This document shows positions 36,782 to 45,189 of a stretch of DNA of 64,000 nucleotides, in pieces. A model generated the notes under the pieces. The model did not search any database. It was not told where the DNA came from and worked only from the letters and a program-made list of their open reading frames with translations. The stretch is from contig JACKOH010000002.1 in the NCBI GenBank assembly GCA_024234395.1, positions 1,178,001-1,242,000 on the forward strand. Reading direction: 5' to 3'. Each line of letters starts with the position of its first letter. Position 1 is the stretch's first letter. The DNA is from Pseudomonadales bacterium. Its GTDB lineage: Bacteria; Pseudomonadota; Gammaproteobacteria; Pseudomonadales; Pseudohongiellaceae. Both the position numbers and the translations under genes were made by a program.

Positions 36782-38557
36782 TCAGACGCCGTAATAATTG
36801 CGAATGGAATCGCGGGTCAGTATGCCCACCACACTTCGTCCTGACCCTAAGCGCCGGGTAACGCAGAGCGCATCGACGCCGTCCTGGCTGATCGCCAGGC
36901 TGGCCTGATAAAGGTTGCTGCGCGAGTCCAGTTCCTCTGCATCGAATACCTGTGCGGCAATGTGCGTCAGATCGACAGGACCGGCTTTGCTGTGGTCGCC
37001 CGTGACCTGTTTAGCGCGGTCGGTGGACTCCTGCTCGAGTCTTTCCAGGTGCTTGACCAGGTCCGCGGTACTGATTACCTGCAGACCCCCTTCGGCATGA
37101 CGGATTACAATCCACACGGCCGCCTGTTTGACCAGCTCCCGGGCCTGTTGTTCGCTGACCTGAGCCTGGGCCAGCGTCAGCGAGGTATTCATGACACTGC
37201 GAACACCGATCCGGCTTAGAAACTGGCGGGCCGGCTCTTCATAGCTGGCTACGCCCTGGGAGCGAAGCTGCTCGGCAAAAATTCCCTGGGTGTGGAACAG
37301 CTGCTGGACGGCAACGCAGGCCACCACCACCATCAGCATGCTGGGGAAGATAATCGCCGGATTGTTACTCAGCTCCAGAATCGTGACCAGAGCCGCCATG
37401 GGCGCGTTAAGAACAGCTCCCAGCATGGCCACCATGCCCAGAACGACGTAAAACCCCGGGCTGGAAGCTTGTTCCACCAGCCCGTTGCCGACTACCCCGA
37501 GCACGCCACCCAGGCAGCCCCCGATGACCAGCAATGGGCCGATCAGCCCGCCTACCATACCCAACCCGGTAACCGCCGCGGTAATCACCAGCTTGGCGAT
37601 GACGATGGCGATTAACAGGCCCAGGGTAACCTGTCCGGCAATCAACAGGTTGAGGGTGTCGTAACCGGCACCCAGAATCTGGGGCAGGAAAACTGCCACG
37701 GCGCCGGTGACCGATCCCATGAGCAGGTAACGGATCAGTACTGGAGTCTTTCGCCATCGGGATGCGGTCAGGTGAACCCTGATGAATGCCAGGGCGGCGA
37801 GGGCGTACAGCAATCCGGCGCAGATCATGAAGGGGATTTCCCAGAGCAGGTTCAACTGCACTGGCGGAACCACTATCAGGCTGTCTGCACCGAACACCAG
37901 TTGGCTGACCGTGGAGCCCAGCACCGAGGCGATAATTACCGGGATAAAACCCACCATGGTGTATTCCATCAGGATAACTTCCATGGCGAAGATCACGCCG
38001 GCCATTGGCGTGTTGAATGCTGCGGAGATCGCCGCGGCTGCCCCGCAGGCGATCAGCGTGCGGATGGCATTGTTAGGCAGATCGAACCACTGTCCCAGCA
38101 GTGAAGCAATTCCCGCGCCGAGATGGACGCCAGGTCCTTCCCGACCGATGCTCTGCCCGCTGATCAGGGCAACGGTGCCACCAAAAAACTGCACCAGCAG
38201 ATTTCTGCCCGGCAGCCGGCCCTGGTGATTCCGTAGTCGTTCCAGAACATGAAACACGCCGACCGACTGGTACTTCTGGTCAATCGGCGTCAGCGCCAGA
38301 CCCAGCAGCAGCGCACCCAGAAAGGGAAACAGAAACCGCCAGACCGGGTCCAGACTCTCGAAGTCCAGTGCAGCGCCGTGAAACAGAAATGCCAGAGCGC
38401 CCTCAACCTGGAGCCGGAACACCACCACCAGCAGGGCAGCACTGAGACCACTGACGATACCGAGTCCCAGTAATTGAGGTAACGCATCCTGATAGGAAAT
38501 CCGGGTGCGAAAGACTTCCAGCAGGTGCTCGGATTTTTCTCGTAGTGATCTGTTCAC
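36782..38557 (-). CDS. ClC-family chloride channel/antiporter with CBS domains
   Basis: A 591-residue polytopic protein starting at a GTG. The ClC family signature GREGP (in SIGREGPGVHLG) carries the gating Glu. The GxFxP motif is seen as GGLIGPLL, differing from the usual Phe, and the canonical GSGIP is replaced by a weak GVFHVLE segment, so anion selectivity may differ from chloride/proton exchangers. After the membrane part two CBS domains (about residues 420-590, including IGVRSVMNTSLTLAQAQ and VVGILTRDSIRNYYGV) probably sense adenosine nucleotides. It is transcribed away from the repeat element at 38628. It may serve acid resistance or ion balance. Confidence 0.9.
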   Translation of the reverse strand: MNRSLREKSEHLLEVFRTRISYQDALPQLLGLGIVSGLSAALLVVVFRLQVEGALAFLFHGAALDFESLDPVWRFLFPFLGALLLGLALTPIDQKYQSVGVFHVLERLRNHQGRLPGRNLLVQFFGGTVALISGQSIGREGPGVHLGAGIASLLGQWFDLPNNAIRTLIACGAAAAISAAFNTPMAGVIFAMEVILMEYTMVGFIPVIIASVLGSTVSQLVFGADSLIVVPPVQLNLLWEIPFMICAGLLYALAALAFIRVHLTASRWRKTPVLIRYLLMGSVTGAVAVFLPQILGAGYDTLNLLIAGQVTLGLLIAIVIAKLVITAAVTGLGMVGGLIGPLLVIGGCLGGVLGVVGNGLVEQASSPGFYVVLGMVAMLGAVLNAPMAALVTILELSNNPAIIFPSMLMVVVACVAVQQLFHTQGIFAEQLRSQGVASYEEPARQFLSRIGVRSVMNTSLTLAQAQVSEQQARELVKQAAVWIVIRHAEGGLQVISTADLVKHLERLEQESTDRAKQVTGDHSKAGPVDLTHIAAQVFDAEELDSRSNLYQASLAISQDGVDALCVTRRLGSGRSVVGILTRDSIRNYYGV

Positions 38558-38627
38558 GGGTATTGTCGGCTGGGAGTTCTCTACCGGAAGTTAGCGTCGC
38601 GACCGGGGAATGTCCAGTATTGACCTT

Positions 38628-38818
38628 CGCGGGTAGTTCCTCAATTTGAAGTCTGGTCCAGTGTGCGGGGGATGCGAGCAGTAACTGTCACTGAGGATCG
38701 CAAACGCACGTCCATGTGCGCTCGTTCTCGACGTCCCTGTCTCGAACGTCCTCAGCGACAGTTACTGCTCGCATCCTTCCAGCTTCAGTGAGCAATTCCA
38801 GTTGCGGAACTACCCGCG
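38628..38818. repeat. 191-bp nested palindromic element
   Basis: The element is bounded by a perfect 13-bp inverted repeat (38628-38640 CGCGGGTAGTTCC; complement 38806-38818). Inside it a 28-bp inverted repeat with one mismatch (38670-38697 and 38749-38776) encloses two smaller dyads, CGCAC/GTGCG near 38705-38720 and CGTTC/GAACG near 38723-38748. Folded, it would give a long stem with a branched head. It lies in the 521-bp gap between the ClC and RidA genes, which holds no gene I can support. It resembles a MITE or a REP-doublet; no clear target duplication flanks it. Confidence 0.8.
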
Positions 38819-39078
38819 GACGCTGGTTTATCGATACTCAGAAAATTACAGGGAGGGTAGTGGTTGCGTGGGAGAGTTTCCTGTCAGGTGACTGCGAACT
38901 GACTGAGTAGGTAGTTGCGTGTCCGCAGTCCCTGGCCGTCTGGTGCTTTGCAGCAGCGGAGGTAGACCGGTGGCAGGTAACTTGGGGTAGTAAGCCTGAA
39001 GATCAGAGAACAGGGGCAGGTCAGACGGAGCCTTGAGTTGAGCACTCATAGACTCCGTCAAACCCGTTTACTGAAGGA

Positions 39079-39678
39079 TCAGGGTACCCTGGCGGCGCGG
39101 ATTTCGATTTCCACCAGCCAGCAGTCATTGACCAGGTCGGCTACCTGCACAAAGGAGCGTACCGGTTTCATCGGGTTTTCTTCAGTGCCGAAGAACTGCA
39201 TATAACCGCGGTTGAAACCGGCAAAGTCGAGCACACCGAATTCATCCGCGGTGGCGAAAGCACGCACCTGAACGATGTCGGACATGGACCAGCCCTCGGC
39301 TGCCAGGGTCTCCTTGAAGCGGGTGAAAGTATTGACGGCCTGGTACTCCATGTCACCGCAGGATCCATCCTCCATGGGCCGTGCACCGGAACCGCTGAGA
39401 TACAGTGTCTCGGCACCTGCCGGGATCTTGATGGTGGTGTAGAACAGGCGGCCTTCACCCTTGCGTTCGATCATGTCGGCAGCCGTTACCGCGCTGGAGA
39501 CTGGCTGTCCGGGCGGGGTGGGGGCCTGGGCATGAACTTCACGGGAGGACATATCCATCCGGTTGGCCAGTTGAAACGACGCTGTGATCACGATTACGCA
39601 GGCGAACAGCAGCAGGGTGGAAGGCTTGACAGCCGGGATCAGGCGGCGCTTTTTGGCAGTTTTAAGCGTGTCAGACAT
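39079..39678 (-). CDS. Membrane-anchored RidA-family protein
   Basis: A 199-residue protein with an N-terminal membrane helix (STLLLFACVIVITASFQL, residues 20-37) ahead of a RidA/YjgF domain. The catalytic Arg is kept in PVRSFVQVAD (residue 174), where E. coli RidA has Arg105, and acidic residues EIEIRAA follow; the Cys next to that Arg is replaced by Phe. RidA proteins hydrolyse reactive imines/enamines to ketones or keto acids plus ammonia, normally in the cytoplasm. Here the anchor puts it at or across the inner membrane. It lies just past the cytochrome and amine oxidase genes in the same direction, which suggests it handles the oxidase's imine product. GAGG precedes the ATG. Confidence 0.85.
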   Translation of the reverse strand: MSDTLKTAKKRRLIPAVKPSTLLLFACVIVITASFQLANRMDMSSREVHAQAPTPPGQPVSSAVTAADMIERKGEGRLFYTTIKIPAGAETLYLSGSGARPMEDGSCGDMEYQAVNTFTRFKETLAAEGWSMSDIVQVRAFATADEFGVLDFAGFNRGYMQFFGTEENPMKPVRSFVQVADLVNDCWLVEIEIRAARVP

Positions 39679-39812
39679 TGCATTTTCCTCATTCGACCGG
39701 GTTGCTGGCGGGTTTCCAGTTCTGCCGCCAGGTCGCCGGGTGTCTCATGTTAATAGTAAATTATCGACTCAGTTAACGATGTTGATAGACTCAGTTCAGG
39801 GTGTTGATAGAC

Positions 39813-40457
39813 TCAATTCAGGGAATTGATATAAGCCACAACATCCTTGACCGCCTGATCGTCTTCCAGAACCTGTACGGAGGCCCGCATCTGAGCGCCC
39901 GTCACGTCGTCCGGGTGACCGCCGCGAAAACCTGACTTGAACAGGTTCAGCTGCCGGTAGAGGTACCAGCTGTCCCGATCCGCCAGAGCCGGCGCCTTCA
40001 GTGCCTCGTTGCCTTCGGCGGACATGCCGTGACAGGTGGCACAGGTAGTATACAGCTGTTGACCGTGGGCTGCGTTACCTTCGCTATAGGCTTCCGGGTC
40101 CGGTTCCGGCCAGCTGGTAACTTCGCTGACCAGCCGGTCGATTTCCGCATTACTGATATTACTGACCGTGGCCTGCATTTCATAGGCGGGAATGTAGTCA
40201 CGTTGTGCCCCGCGCCAGCCGGCCCGGAATTTTTCCAGTTGGCTGCGCAGGTACCAGGGTTCCAGGCCCGCCAGGCTGGGTCCGCCCACGACCGGGTTGC
40301 CCTGGCCATAGGCTCCATGACAGGTGGCACAGACCTGGTTGCCAATGCTTTGAAACGTGGTGTCCAGTTGTGAAAACTGCTGGGCCAGCAGTGTTGCGGG
40401 CTGAGTAAGAACTCCGATACCGCCGGCCAGCAGAAGTGTTTTAATCAATGTCTTCAT
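39813..40457 (-). CDS. Diheme cytochrome c4-like protein, set A
   Basis: A 214-residue exported cytochrome from ATG 40457, with signal peptide (LIKTLLLAGGIGVLTQPATLLAQ). Two CATCH heme motifs and repeated halves (Gly-rich loop, SLAGLEPWYL or ALADRDSWYL, FRAGWRG/FKSGFRG) mark the c4 family. It lies 25 bp downstream of the set-A amine oxidase gene in the same operon, so it is probably that enzyme's electron acceptor, passing electrons to a terminal oxidase. Its paralogue is at 50191. The longer open frame to 40514 lacks a signal and is rejected. Confidence 0.92.
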   Translation of the reverse strand: MKTLIKTLLLAGGIGVLTQPATLLAQQFSQLDTTFQSIGNQVCATCHGAYGQGNPVVGGPSLAGLEPWYLRSQLEKFRAGWRGAQRDYIPAYEMQATVSNISNAEIDRLVSEVTSWPEPDPEAYSEGNAAHGQQLYTTCATCHGMSAEGNEALKAPALADRDSWYLYRQLNLFKSGFRGGHPDDVTGAQMRASVQVLEDDQAVKDVVAYINSLN

Positions 40458-40482
40458 ATCGATTACCGTTATCCGTGAAAAA

Positions 40483-42081
40483 TCAGGAGAGGGGAGTTCC
40501 GGGCATACTTGCATTGCCGGGTTGTCTGCTCAACATATCCTTAATGGCCCAGTGGGCGGAAAGAATCGCGCTTTCCTGCCAGGCCGAGTGTTTGGTCACC
40601 TGATCGCCGATCATGTAGTGACGGCCTCCTGCCGGTCGCCTGAGGGTCTGGAACATCTCTTCCGCTTGAGCGTTCGCGCCACCACGGCTGCCCGGCCAGC
40701 GCGCCGCGCAGCCCAGCATGTGATTCATGCGATGCCAGGCGATAGTGATGCCTTTTTCGACCTGTTGTCGGTAATCCGGATGCAGCTTCTCGCCCTGCTG
40801 GATTGCCGCCTCGATACGCTGCTCCTGGCTGAGCTTGGTGAAGGCCATGCCGCCACCGAAGTCATAGGCGGACAGGATGACGCCCTTTTCCTTGTGGATG
40901 CCGTTGATGGGGTACCAGATTTGGCGGATTGGCGCGTTGACCCAGGAAATACCGCCGTAGATGTCATCGTTTTCCCAGAACCGTTCTTTGGTCTGGAACG
41001 CGGATTTGTAGGCTTCGCCGCGCTGCGGGTAGCGCATTGCCGCGACGTATTCGGACGGGAAGTTGTTGTCGATACCCGCCATCAGGTGGCTGGGAATACA
41101 GTTGAAACAGTAATCGGCGTCCAACTTGTACTTCACGCCGCCGTGCTCATAGATCACCTCGACACCACTGTTGTTCAGTTTCACCGAGCTGACCAGTACG
41201 TTGTAGAAAATGCGGTTTTCCAGCTTGCGGGCAAAACCTTTGGCGATATTGTCCATGCCACCGACCGGTTGAAACAGGATGGGTCCGGTTTCGCCTTCGC
41301 TGGCGCTGAGTGCATTGCGCAGGAACCCGCTTTTCAGCAGCTCCCGGAACGCCAGTGGTTCCTTGGCTTCGCCGTGATCCAGGTAGCCGCCGTGAGTATA
41401 ACCGCCGCGGGTACTGCCCTTGAACATGTCGCCTTCGCTGAGATCGCCAAACGAACGTACCACGCCCATCAGGGTTTCCAGCTCCCATTGATCGAGTGGC
41501 ATATCCAGCTGATCTTTCTCCAGGCTCTTGGCCATGATCTCGGCCATGAAGCCGCGCGCGCTGGTGGTGAACTCAGTGTTCTTGACCGGCTTGCCGCCAA
41601 ACATGGCGTCGTCCTGGTAATAACACTCCTTGTTCTCGTTGATGAACACTTCCAGGTCCACGCCCAGTTCCTTGCAGTAATTCATCAGATTGCGGTGGCT
41701 GCTGGGTATGCGGGCGGGTCCGGCATTGAAATACATGTGCGGGGCATCATCGAACTGGCAGATCTGCGGATTGCCGACCTCGTCAATCAGGTCGCCGGAG
41801 CGTACCGTCATACAGCGGCCGCCGACTCGCGAGCTGGCTTCCAGCAATACGCAGTTGTAACCGGCTTTGGTCAGCTCGTAAGCAGCAGTGAGTCCGGCGA
41901 TACCGGCGCCGAGAACGACAATGGTGGGAGGGTTGTTGGGGTCGGCCTGGGGTATTCGAGGCCGTGCCAGTTGTGTGTCGGGAACCAGATTGAGGGCGGC
42001 GCTGGCTCTGAGAACCAGTCCACTGGCGCCGGTGGCGGCCAGCAGGGTGAGCATTTCACGTCGGGAAATCAGTTTCTTCAT
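40483..42081 (-). CDS. Tat-exported flavin L-amino acid/amine oxidase, set A
   Basis: A 532-residue flavoprotein with a twin-arginine signal (ISRREMLTL). The FAD Rossmann motif is VVLGAGIAGLTAAYEL (about residues 55-70), followed by LLEASSRVGGR. At residue 124 GPARIP resembles the GPMRLP segment of L-amino acid oxidases, where the Arg grips the substrate carboxylate, so an L-amino acid or similar acid is a likely substrate. The C-terminal FAD segment (MIGDQVTKHSAWQESAILSA) is complete. It makes an imine. Position next to a c-type cytochrome suggests a dehydrogenase that reduces the cytochrome, as NicA2 reduces CycN in nicotine breakdown. It shares many stretches with the oxidase at 50814. Confidence 0.9.
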   Translation of the reverse strand: MKKLISRREMLTLLAATGASGLVLRASAALNLVPDTQLARPRIPQADPNNPPTIVVLGAGIAGLTAAYELTKAGYNCVLLEASSRVGGRCMTVRSGDLIDEVGNPQICQFDDAPHMYFNAGPARIPSSHRNLMNYCKELGVDLEVFINENKECYYQDDAMFGGKPVKNTEFTTSARGFMAEIMAKSLEKDQLDMPLDQWELETLMGVVRSFGDLSEGDMFKGSTRGGYTHGGYLDHGEAKEPLAFRELLKSGFLRNALSASEGETGPILFQPVGGMDNIAKGFARKLENRIFYNVLVSSVKLNNSGVEVIYEHGGVKYKLDADYCFNCIPSHLMAGIDNNFPSEYVAAMRYPQRGEAYKSAFQTKERFWENDDIYGGISWVNAPIRQIWYPINGIHKEKGVILSAYDFGGGMAFTKLSQEQRIEAAIQQGEKLHPDYRQQVEKGITIAWHRMNHMLGCAARWPGSRGGANAQAEEMFQTLRRPAGGRHYMIGDQVTKHSAWQESAILSAHWAIKDMLSRQPGNASMPGTPLS

Positions 42082-42158
42082 GATGCAACAATCCTAACAC
42101 TGAGAAGAACATCAGGAGAGGACTGGCACCGTGTTGCTGACCTCTTTGCAGAGGCTTC

Positions 42159-42203
42159 GGCTACTCCAAGGGAGAGTAGCCTTCATATCCTTATGAAGGC
42201 TAC
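42159..42203 (-). promoter_or_regulatory. Two mutually exclusive hairpins between receptor and oxidase genes
   Basis: An 8-bp stem GGCTACTC/GAGTAGCC (42159-42166 with 42174-42181) shares its second arm with a stronger 12-bp stem GTAGCCTTCATA/TATGAAGGCTAC (42176-42187 with 42192-42203, loop TCCT). Only one can form at a time. They lie in the 158-bp gap between the receptor stop and the oxidase start, so they could control read-through or protect the mRNA. No long T-run follows. Function is inferred. Confidence 0.5.
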
Positions 42204-42239
42204 ACAGGGGGCTAGTTACCTTCTCCTTAAGCTCGTTGT

Positions 42240-44870
42240 TTAGTTGAAGTCAGCTGTCAGTCTGGCAAAGTAGTAACCACCCTGCCAATCCACAACCGTG
42301 CCTGACGAGTAAACCCGGCCACAGCAATAGTCGCCTATTGTATCCTTACCCGGGTATTCGTCGAAAATATTTCTGCCGCCAACCGAGACCCGGAACATGT
42401 CGTTGATCTGATACTGGGCCTCAAGATCGGTGAACAGGATGTCATTGAAGGTCTGGTAACGCAACGGACTGCCGCCGGTGTTGGAGTTGCTGGATTCACC
42501 GTACCAGCTCAGGCGGCCGATCAGGGTCAGGTCGCCGATCGAGTGGTTGGCAGTGAAAACACCGCGCCAGTTCGGATCGAAGTTCTCGAAGTCGTACTGA
42601 GTCTCGGCATTGAACAGCGAGCCAACTTCGGACCGGTATTCCTGCTTGTTGTAGTTGAGCGAGCCGGTGAAGCGGGTGGTACCGGCATCACCCCAGTCAA
42701 CGGGCAGGGTGGCTACCAGGTCAGCGCCCTGGTTGCGGGTGTCGTAGGCATTGGTGAAGTAGAACACCCCACCGATGGTCTCGGCACCTGCCACGCCGGC
42801 GCCTTTCAGTGCCAGGTAGTTGTCATAGGCCGCTCCAGAAGTCGGATCCGTGGATACGTCCTGAGTGGAAATCGCATTCATGCGGTCATCCATGTCGATG
42901 CGATAGAAGTCCAGGGTCAGGTCCAGGTCGCCAAACGCCGCAGTGAAGCCCAGCGTGTAGTTAGTGGACAGCTCCGGTTTCAAAGGCACGGCACCCAGGG
43001 CCCGGGCAACCGGGCCACCAGCCGGGAACAGGCCTGTGGCAACCGGGAATCCGTCGGGCAGACGGGTGGACACGTTGACGGTGCCCTGCTGACCGGGAGT
43101 CGGGGCACGGAAACCGGTACCGACCGAGGCACGCATGCCGAAGGTGTCGGTGATGGCCAGGCGGCCAGCCAGCTTGCCGACCAGTTCCGGATCGAAGTCA
43201 TCGTAATTCTCGTAACGCATGGCGGCCTGCAGGAACAGGTTGTCGGTCACATCCGCACTGAGATCGGCGTACACCGCATAGGAGTTACGTTCATAGACAT
43301 CGGCGAACTGCGGCGAATAACCCGGGAATCCGTTGGCACCCACACCCACCACCTTGTAGACCGGATCGCTGGAGTCGGCGCAATTCAGGGTGGAACCGTT
43401 GCCGATAACTGTGAGGCCGGCTGCCGTGGCGGTACCGTCGTCGTTACAGAAACCCCAGGGATCCTGTGTCGCATACGGTCCGTCGATATAGGACGCTTCG
43501 CCGCCCTGCGCGACTTCGTAGGACTCGTCCATCCACGAGGCACCGAAGGCAAGCAGCAGCGGGCTCGGCATGTTCATGTCGAACTCGTAGGTAAAGTCGG
43601 CCTGCAGCTGTCCTTCGATATTGATCAGGTCACCCGGTTTGAAGGAAGTGGGCGAGTCCGGTCCCATCGAGGGGTTGACGGTATTCTTTAAAGAATAGGA
43701 GATCTCGTTGTAACCGTAGCGGCCACTGAAGTCATAGGTGAGACCGTTGTCCCACGCACCACGGATGCCGGTGGCCAGCGAGTAGTCGGTGATGTCACCA
43801 AAAAACTGCGGTGTGAAACCACCCGGGAAAATACTCAGCGGCGTATAGATACCGCCATCAGGGGTCCGCAGTTCTTCGATGGTGCCGTTTTCCGGATACC
43901 GGTAGAAGAAGTTACCGTCGGTGCTACTGTCGGTGTAGTTGCCGTAAGCATACAGTTCGGAATTGGCGCTCAGCTCGATACCCGAGTTGAAAAACATCCG
44001 GATTGCGTCGCTCTGTGGCTGCCCCCAGGGCTGAACCACTTTGCCTTCGCCGCCGCCGATGCTGGCTGTGCGGATACCTTGCTGGAAGGATGGCGTGTCC
44101 ACATAGGCGGCGTAGGATGCGTCCGGATTGTAGCCCGGAAGTGACGGATCGACGCAGAAGTAGGACTGACAATACTGGACGCCCCGGCTCGTGTAGTCCT
44201 GTTCCCAGTATTCTCCGGATAGGCTGAGAAAGCCGTTTTGTCCCAGTGGCAGACCAATATTGCCTTGTACGGTGATTTGGTCGCCGTCACCTTCATAGAA
44301 CTGTCCGGTGTCGATGCTGAGACTGCCACCGTCATCGTTGTCCTTAAGGATAAAGTTGATAACACCGGCGATAGCGTCGGAACCGTACTGGGCGGCGGCA
44401 CCGTCGCGCAATACTTCCACGTTCTTGATTGCCGAGGACGGGATAGTGGCCACGTCAGGGCCCTGGGTGCCGGAGCCACCGATGGAAACCAGTGCAGCGC
44501 GATGTCGACGCTTGGAGTTAACCAGTACCAGGGTCTTGTCGGTAGGCAGGGAGCGCAGGGTCGGGGTACGAATCATGGTACCGCCGTCTGAAATCGGTGC
44601 CCGGTCGACGTTATAAGAGGGTACCAGTGTCTGCAGGATATTGTTGGTATCCGAGTAGGACACCGCTTCAATGTCATTCTCGCCAAAAACATCCACCGGT
44701 ACCGGTGATTCGACGACGGTACGGGGACGGCCGCGGGAGCCGGTAACCACGACTTCCTCGATGGACTCGTCCGCACCCTGCGCCTGCAGCAGTGGACTGG
44801 TGCCCAGCGCGGTGCCGATGGCCAGCGCCAGGCTCGATAACTTAAGTAAAGAAGGATGGTGTTTAAACAT
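42240..44870 (-). CDS. TonB-dependent receptor, set A
   Basis: An 876-residue outer-membrane receptor with signal peptide (LALAIGTALGTSPLLQAQ). A TonB-box-like IEEVVVTGSR is followed by a plug (NVEVLRDGAAAQYGSDAIAGVINFIL) and a 22-strand barrel rich in aromatic-girdle strands; it ends in an aromatic-strand terminus (YFARLTADFN). A plug motif LVNSKRRHRAALV is shared with the set-B receptor. GGGAG precedes the ATG. The oxidase, cytochrome and RidA genes follow in the same direction, so the receptor probably takes up the compound they oxidise. The ligand is unknown; iron siderophores cannot be excluded. Confidence 0.93.
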   Translation of the reverse strand: MFKHHPSLLKLSSLALAIGTALGTSPLLQAQGADESIEEVVVTGSRGRPRTVVESPVPVDVFGENDIEAVSYSDTNNILQTLVPSYNVDRAPISDGGTMIRTPTLRSLPTDKTLVLVNSKRRHRAALVSIGGSGTQGPDVATIPSSAIKNVEVLRDGAAAQYGSDAIAGVINFILKDNDDGGSLSIDTGQFYEGDGDQITVQGNIGLPLGQNGFLSLSGEYWEQDYTSRGVQYCQSYFCVDPSLPGYNPDASYAAYVDTPSFQQGIRTASIGGGEGKVVQPWGQPQSDAIRMFFNSGIELSANSELYAYGNYTDSSTDGNFFYRYPENGTIEELRTPDGGIYTPLSIFPGGFTPQFFGDITDYSLATGIRGAWDNGLTYDFSGRYGYNEISYSLKNTVNPSMGPDSPTSFKPGDLINIEGQLQADFTYEFDMNMPSPLLLAFGASWMDESYEVAQGGEASYIDGPYATQDPWGFCNDDGTATAAGLTVIGNGSTLNCADSSDPVYKVVGVGANGFPGYSPQFADVYERNSYAVYADLSADVTDNLFLQAAMRYENYDDFDPELVGKLAGRLAITDTFGMRASVGTGFRAPTPGQQGTVNVSTRLPDGFPVATGLFPAGGPVARALGAVPLKPELSTNYTLGFTAAFGDLDLTLDFYRIDMDDRMNAISTQDVSTDPTSGAAYDNYLALKGAGVAGAETIGGVFYFTNAYDTRNQGADLVATLPVDWGDAGTTRFTGSLNYNKQEYRSEVGSLFNAETQYDFENFDPNWRGVFTANHSIGDLTLIGRLSWYGESSNSNTGGSPLRYQTFNDILFTDLEAQYQINDMFRVSVGGRNIFDEYPGKDTIGDYCCGRVYSSGTVVDWQGGYYFARLTADFN

Positions 44871-44961
44871 TACAATCCACTCCCGATAAAACAGATAGAT
44901 AGAAGGTTGAGAGACATGTCCGGGCCTGTGGGTGATGGCCCTACATCGACAGATGGAATAG

Positions 44962-45000
44962 TGAAAGCCTGCGCGCTTTCAGTCCTCCTGCCGTCCTCCT
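44962..45000 (-). promoter_or_regulatory. Dyad plus tandem repeat upstream of set-A receptor
   Basis: In the divergent 319-bp gap between the receptor and the CadC-like regulator lie the dyad TGAAAGC-N6-GCTTTCA (44962-44981) and, directly beside it, two GTCCTCCT copies 11 bp apart (44982-44989 and 44993-45000). A winged-helix regulator of the CadC/ToxR type would bind repeats of one-turn spacing. Nothing else is recognisable in this gap. Confidence 0.4.
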
Positions 45001-45189
45001 AAAAACCTACTTTTCACATCGGGAGAATTACTCACGGCCGGTAGATGGCATCAAAATTGCTGTTAGAACAACGAGGTAGCCAGTTTCCCCGGAATTTCTG
45101 ACGGTAGCACGGACTAACCTCAAGTGCCGACCCAGGATGGGGCAGGCACTGCCATACTCCATTTTTCAAGATTTATTTTGGTGCATGAC

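Noticed and set aside
38558..39078. Possible CRISPR or phage attachment site from the repeats near 38.7 kb
   Set aside because: The repeats are inverted and nested rather than direct and evenly spaced, and no cas, integrase or tRNA gene is near.
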